The notes under the pieces were generated by a model, which saw nothing but the letters and a program-made list of their open reading frames with translations, had not been told where the DNA came from and ran no database searches. The translations under genes and the position numbers were made by a program. Below, in pieces: positions 5,746-7,753 of a DNA stretch of 7,753 nt. The stretch comes from Treponema sp. (lineage in GTDB: Bacteria > Spirochaetota > Spirochaetia > Treponematales > Breznakiellaceae): NCBI GenBank assembly GCA_031257595.1, contig JAIROH010000038.1:1-7753 (forward strand), written 5' to 3'. The number at the start of each line of letters is the position of its first letter. Within the stretch, counting starts at the first letter, position 1.

Positions 5746-6464
5746 TCGGCCATCCCCGCCCGTTCCGCGGACTCAAGCTGGACCTGGATTTGGGTGTCCC
5801 GGCTTTTGATCTTTACCTCGTGCCGCCTTGCCCAGGTAACAAGGGGGAAGCAGAGAAGGAAATAGAGGATCCCGGTTATCATGTAGGCCGGACCGTAGCT
5901 CAGCGTACCGTTGGAAGCCCAGGAATCGGCCCGGTACATAAGATCGCCGCCCGCGACAAGGGCCATGACGGACGTGTTTTTGATAAGGTTGACCGCCTGG
6001 TTTGCCAGAGGCGGCAAAACAATCGTGACGGTTTGGGGAAGGATGATCCATCGCATCGCCTGGATGTAGGAAAAGCCCTGGGAACGGGCCGCTTCCATCT
6101 GGCCTTTTGGAATGGACGTGATTCCGGCCCTGATCACTTCGGAAACATAGGCGCCGTGGTAGATCCCCACGCAGAGCATGCCGATGATAAAGACATCCAG
6201 CGTTATCCCCAGGTAGGGCAGGGCGTTGTAGACAAAAAACACCTGCACTACCAGGGGAGTGTTCTGGAAAAATTCAACGTATACACGGGAAACGGTTTTG
6301 GGGATCCTGCCGGACGATGTGGAAAAAAGCCCGAAGATGATCCCCAAAACGAGGGCGAGAAGCAGCGCACAGCATGATACCAGGAGGGTAATGCCGAATC
6401 CTTCGAGGAATACGGCTTTATCCCTCCATAAAAACACCCAGCGTAGCGGCGCAAACGGTCCCAT
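5742..6464 (-). CDS. Polar amino-acid ABC transporter, permease subunit 1
   Basis: A 240-residue inner-membrane protein of the same family as its neighbour. Hydrophobic segments lie near 19-48, 62-83, 88-112, 140-170 and 190-211. The EAA loop reads EAARSQGFSYIQAMRWIILP (124-143), followed by VLPPLANQAVNLIKNTSV, typical of GltJ/GlnP-like permeases. The NTPLVVQVFFVYNALP stretch (68-83) is also family typical. The ATG at 6464 lies 20 bp after the binding-protein stop, with AAAGGG as a modest ribosome site 4 nt upstream. A polar C-terminal tail (about 212-240, rich in charged residues and Gln) extends past the last helix. It works with the second permease, the ATPase and the binding protein in this gene set. 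Confidence 0.94.
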   Translation of the reverse strand: MGPFAPLRWVFLWRDKAVFLEGFGITLLVSCCALLLALVLGIIFGLFSTSSGRIPKTVSRVYVEFFQNTPLVVQVFFVYNALPYLGITLDVFIIGMLCVGIYHGAYVSEVIRAGITSIPKGQMEAARSQGFSYIQAMRWIILPQTVTIVLPPLANQAVNLIKNTSVMALVAGGDLMYRADSWASNGTLSYGPAYMITGILYFLLCFPLVTWARRHEVKIKSRDTQIQVQLESAERAGMAE

Positions 6465-6484
6465 GTTTCCCTTTGACGGCCGGT

Positions 6485-7279
6485 TTACAGATCGAACTGT
6501 TTGACAAGGGCGTCAATCGTCCCGTCGGAAAGCCACTTGGTGATCTGGCCGTCAACCCAGGCCGCCAGCGCATTGTTATTCAGCTTGGTGGCGACGCCGT
6601 AGGGCTGGGGAGAAAACGTGTCGGGCAGTATCAGGCTTTCGCTGTCGAGGTATCCGCGCAGAATCGCCTTATCCACGGAAAACACCTGTACCCGTCCGGA
6701 ATCCAGCGCCGCCTTGATTTCGGGATAGGTGGCGAATTCGGCAAAGGTAACCCGGATGTTCTGATCTTTGGCGGCCGCTTCCAGGGATGCCCTGGTCGTG
6801 GCGGACTGCGCGACGCCTATGGTTTTGTTTGCCGCGTCTTTGAAGCTCTTGATCCCCGAAGAAGTTTTTACCAGAAGGCCGATACCGTCCGTGTAATAGA
6901 TGCTGGAAAAGTTGTAGGTAAGCTTTCGTTCTTCGGTTACCGTAAACGTGGCAATAACAAAGTCGATGTCGCCGTTGTCAAGCAGCGGACCCCTGGTCTT
7001 TGCCGTTACCGGGGTAAACGCGACCTTCGACGGGTCCCCGAAGATCTCCTTGGCAAGAAGCTTGGAAATTTCGATTTCCATGCCTTCGTAAAGGCCGGTT
7101 TCGGGATTCTGGAGACCGAAGCCGGGAACGTCGGATTTGACGCCGACCCTGAGAACTCCCCTTGCTTTGATCGCGTCTATGCCGGAAGCGCCGGACTGTC
7201 CGCCCGGACCGGCAAACACTACACCGGCGGTAAACGCCAGAACCAAAGCCGCGCATGTGAGTTTTTTTCGTAAATTCAT
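6485..7279 (-). CDS. Periplasmic amino-acid-binding protein of the ABC transporter (SBP family 3)
   Basis: A 264-residue solute-binding protein. Residues 1-23 form a signal peptide (basic MNLRKK, hydrophobic core, cleavage likely after VVFA). There is no Cys at the cleavage site, so it should be a free periplasmic protein and not a lipoprotein. Family marks: GVLRVGVKSDVPGFG (41-55), GLYEGMEIEI (62-71), DIDFVIATFTVTEERK (104-119) where Arg118 is the residue that normally grips the substrate carboxylate, GVAQSATTRASLE (155-167), and VDKAIL (202-207) where Asp203 is in the place of the Asp that binds the alpha-amino group. An alpha-amino acid ligand is thus likely; the side chain cannot be assigned. 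The start is fixed by a strong AGGAGG (7284-7289). It is the first gene after the structured 142-nt gap and may be expressed above its neighbours. Confidence 0.95.
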   Translation of the reverse strand: MNLRKKLTCAALVLAFTAGVVFAGPGGQSGASGIDAIKARGVLRVGVKSDVPGFGLQNPETGLYEGMEIEISKLLAKEIFGDPSKVAFTPVTAKTRGPLLDNGDIDFVIATFTVTEERKLTYNFSSIYYTDGIGLLVKTSSGIKSFKDAANKTIGVAQSATTRASLEAAAKDQNIRVTFAEFATYPEIKAALDSGRVQVFSVDKAILRGYLDSESLILPDTFSPQPYGVATKLNNNALAAWVDGQITKWLSDGTIDALVKQFDL

Positions 7280-7294
7280 AACTCCTCCTGTTTT

Positions 7295-7314
7295 AAGCGG
7301 CGGAATCGCCGCTT
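7295..7314 (-). promoter_or_regulatory. Stem-loop just before the binding-protein ribosome site
   Basis: A perfect 8-bp stem (7295-7302 with 7307-7314) and a 4-nt loop. It ends 5 nt upstream of the Shine-Dalgarno site of the binding-protein gene on the - strand. There is no T-run. It may stabilise the downstream mRNA or keep the ribosome site exposed. Confidence 0.45.
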
Positions 7315-7316
7315 GT

Positions 7317-7345
7317 ATAATCGAACATTAACACTTTCGTGTTAA
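7317..7345 (-). promoter_or_regulatory. Weak internal promoter candidate for the binding-protein gene
   Basis: On the - strand TTAACA (7340-7345, 5 of 6 to TTGACA) and GATTAT (7317-7322, 4 of 6 to TATAAT) are 17 bp apart, predicting a start near 7310. The -35 lies in a stem-loop arm, so the match may be a by-product of the palindrome. Confidence 0.22.
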
Positions 7346-7347
7346 TG
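7326..7347. promoter_or_regulatory. Stem-loop or palindromic site in the ATPase to binding-protein gap
   Basis: Perfect 9-bp arms, CATTAACAC (7326-7334) and GTGTTAATG (7339-7347), with a TTTC loop. It could be an RNA hairpin or a binding site for a dimeric regulator; it has no T-run. Confidence 0.45.
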
Positions 7348-7368
7348 ATTTCTCCTGTTTTAGGGTAA

Positions 7369-7416
7369 CGCTGATTAACTTGATAAATCAGTGCTTCCGT
7401 AGGCGGCATCGCCGCC
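7369..7416. other. Two stem-loops directly after the ATPase gene
   Basis: The first stem pairs CGCTGATT (7369-7376) with AATCAGTG (7386-7393), with one G-T pair. The second is GGCGGC (7402-7407) with GCCGCC (7411-7416) and loop ATC, and begins 5 nt after the ATPase stop on the - strand. Neither has a T-run, so read-through into the binding-protein gene is expected, perhaps with RNA processing here. Confidence 0.45.
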
Positions 7417-7421
7417 GGCAG

Positions 7422-7753
7422 TCACGAACGTAAAATCTTGCTTAAAAACGCGACGGTTCGTTCGTTTTTCGGATGTTCGAAAAATTCATCCGGCGGCGCT
7501 TCTTCCACAAGAATCCCGTTGTCCATAAAGATAACCCTGTCCGCCGCCTGCCGGGCGAATCCCATTTCGTGGGTTACGACAACCATTGTCGTAGACTCGG
7601 TTTTGTCGTGGGCAAGGCGGTTGATAACGTCCAACACCTCCTGAACCATTTCCGGGTCAAGGGCGCTGGTAGGCTCGTCGAAAAGCAGAATTTTCTGCCG
7701 TGTGGCCAGCGCCCGGGCTATCGCGATACGCTGCTGCTGGCCGCCCGAAAGGG
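7422..7753 (-). CDS. Polar amino-acid ABC transporter, ATP-binding subunit (C-terminal part)
   Basis: The last 109 residues are present; the N-terminus with Walker A lies beyond the right edge. The visible part opens inside the ABC signature (LSGGQQQRIAIARAL), then Walker B ILLFDEPTSALDP with the D-loop, and the switch histidine in VVVTHEMGFARQAADRVIFM, followed by the family ending (FFEHPKNERTVAFLSKIL). This matches the HisP/GlnQ/ArtP group of amino-acid importers. It sits in the cytoplasm on the EAA loops of the two permeases and powers uptake. It lies upstream of the binding-protein gene, separated by 142 nt, so the whole importer reads ATPase, binding protein, permease, permease. Confidence 0.95.
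   Translation of the reverse strand, partial: LSGGQQQRIAIARALATRQKILLFDEPTSALDPEMVQEVLDVINRLAHDKTESTTMVVVTHEMGFARQAADRVIFMDNGILVEEAPPDEFFEHPKNERTVAFLSKILRS

Larger units (their letters stand above)
7285..7362. repeat. 11-bp direct repeat around a hairpin-bearing stretch
   Basis: CTCCTGTTTTA occurs at 7285-7295 and again at 7352-7362, 67 bp apart. The first copy overlaps the binding-protein ribosome site (- strand TAAAACAGGAGG). The second gives TAAAACAGGAG without a start codon at usable distance. Two stem-loops lie between the copies. This may be a duplicated leader, or a small palindromic insertion with its target duplication. Confidence 0.45.

Noticed and set aside
6473..7273. 266-codon + strand frame antisense to the binding-protein gene
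   Set aside because: It nearly mirrors the binding-protein gene, whose signal peptide and SBP motifs are unmistakable; the antisense product is a composition artefact.
7310..7347. Ten-codon - strand frame (MFDYTSGDSA and Ala) ending just before the binding-protein ribosome site
   Set aside because: A leader peptide was considered, but its ATG is 23 nt from the nearest AGGAG and lies in a stem arm, and the peptide has no run of one amino acid as in attenuators.

Overview
The window reads as chromosome of a GC-rich bacterium. Gene style and several protein details suggest a spirochaete of the Treponema group, with termite-gut type treponemes as the closest guess. This rests on remembered resemblance, not on a search: a eukaryote-like type II isocitrate dehydrogenase, a small one-helix protein with an acidic tail, and a gene start reading LTFEDVW. 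There are no rRNA or tRNA genes, no CRISPR array and no transposase.

Left part (1-1959). The end of a cutC-like gene on the + strand converges on icd (- strand). icd in turn diverges from a stand-alone macro-domain (MacroD/YmdB type) gene on the + strand. The 50 bp between icd and the macro gene hold two face-to-face promoters that appear to share one palindromic -10 box, AGTATACT. The icd transcript would then start at or next to its first ATG.

Middle (1960-2700). This stretch contains hairpins: a simple stem-loop, a possible terminator, and a compact run of three stem-loops at 2145-2268 that looks like a structured repeat element. Next comes a + strand gene start (promoter-like boxes, good ribosome site, about 24 plausible codons) that runs into sequence antisense to the neighbouring gene, so it looks like a 5' remnant. 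That neighbour, a small membrane protein on the - strand, seems to carry a frameshift near its C-terminus.

Right part (2410-7753, all - strand). This is one long gene set, read right to left: amino-acid ABC transporter ATPase (cut by the window edge), a 142-nt intercistronic region with four stem-loops, periplasmic binding protein, two permeases overlapping by ATGA, a GT-B glycosyltransferase starting at TTG, a HAD-superfamily hydrolase overlapping it by ATGA, and the small membrane protein. The first four make a complete polar amino-acid importer of the HisP/HisJ/HisM/HisQ (GlnQHP) kind. The tight overlap of glycosyltransferase and HAD hydrolase suggests they act together, perhaps as a sugar-phosphate synthase and phosphatase pair; that is inference.

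Most of the window is ordinary metabolism and transport. The points most worth checking are the shared-box divergent promoter with a leaderless icd, the three-hairpin element beside a gene remnant, the frameshifted small gene, the glycosyltransferase/HAD pair, and an unusual Gln in the coenzyme site of the isocitrate dehydrogenase. I see no clear new defence or mobile system.
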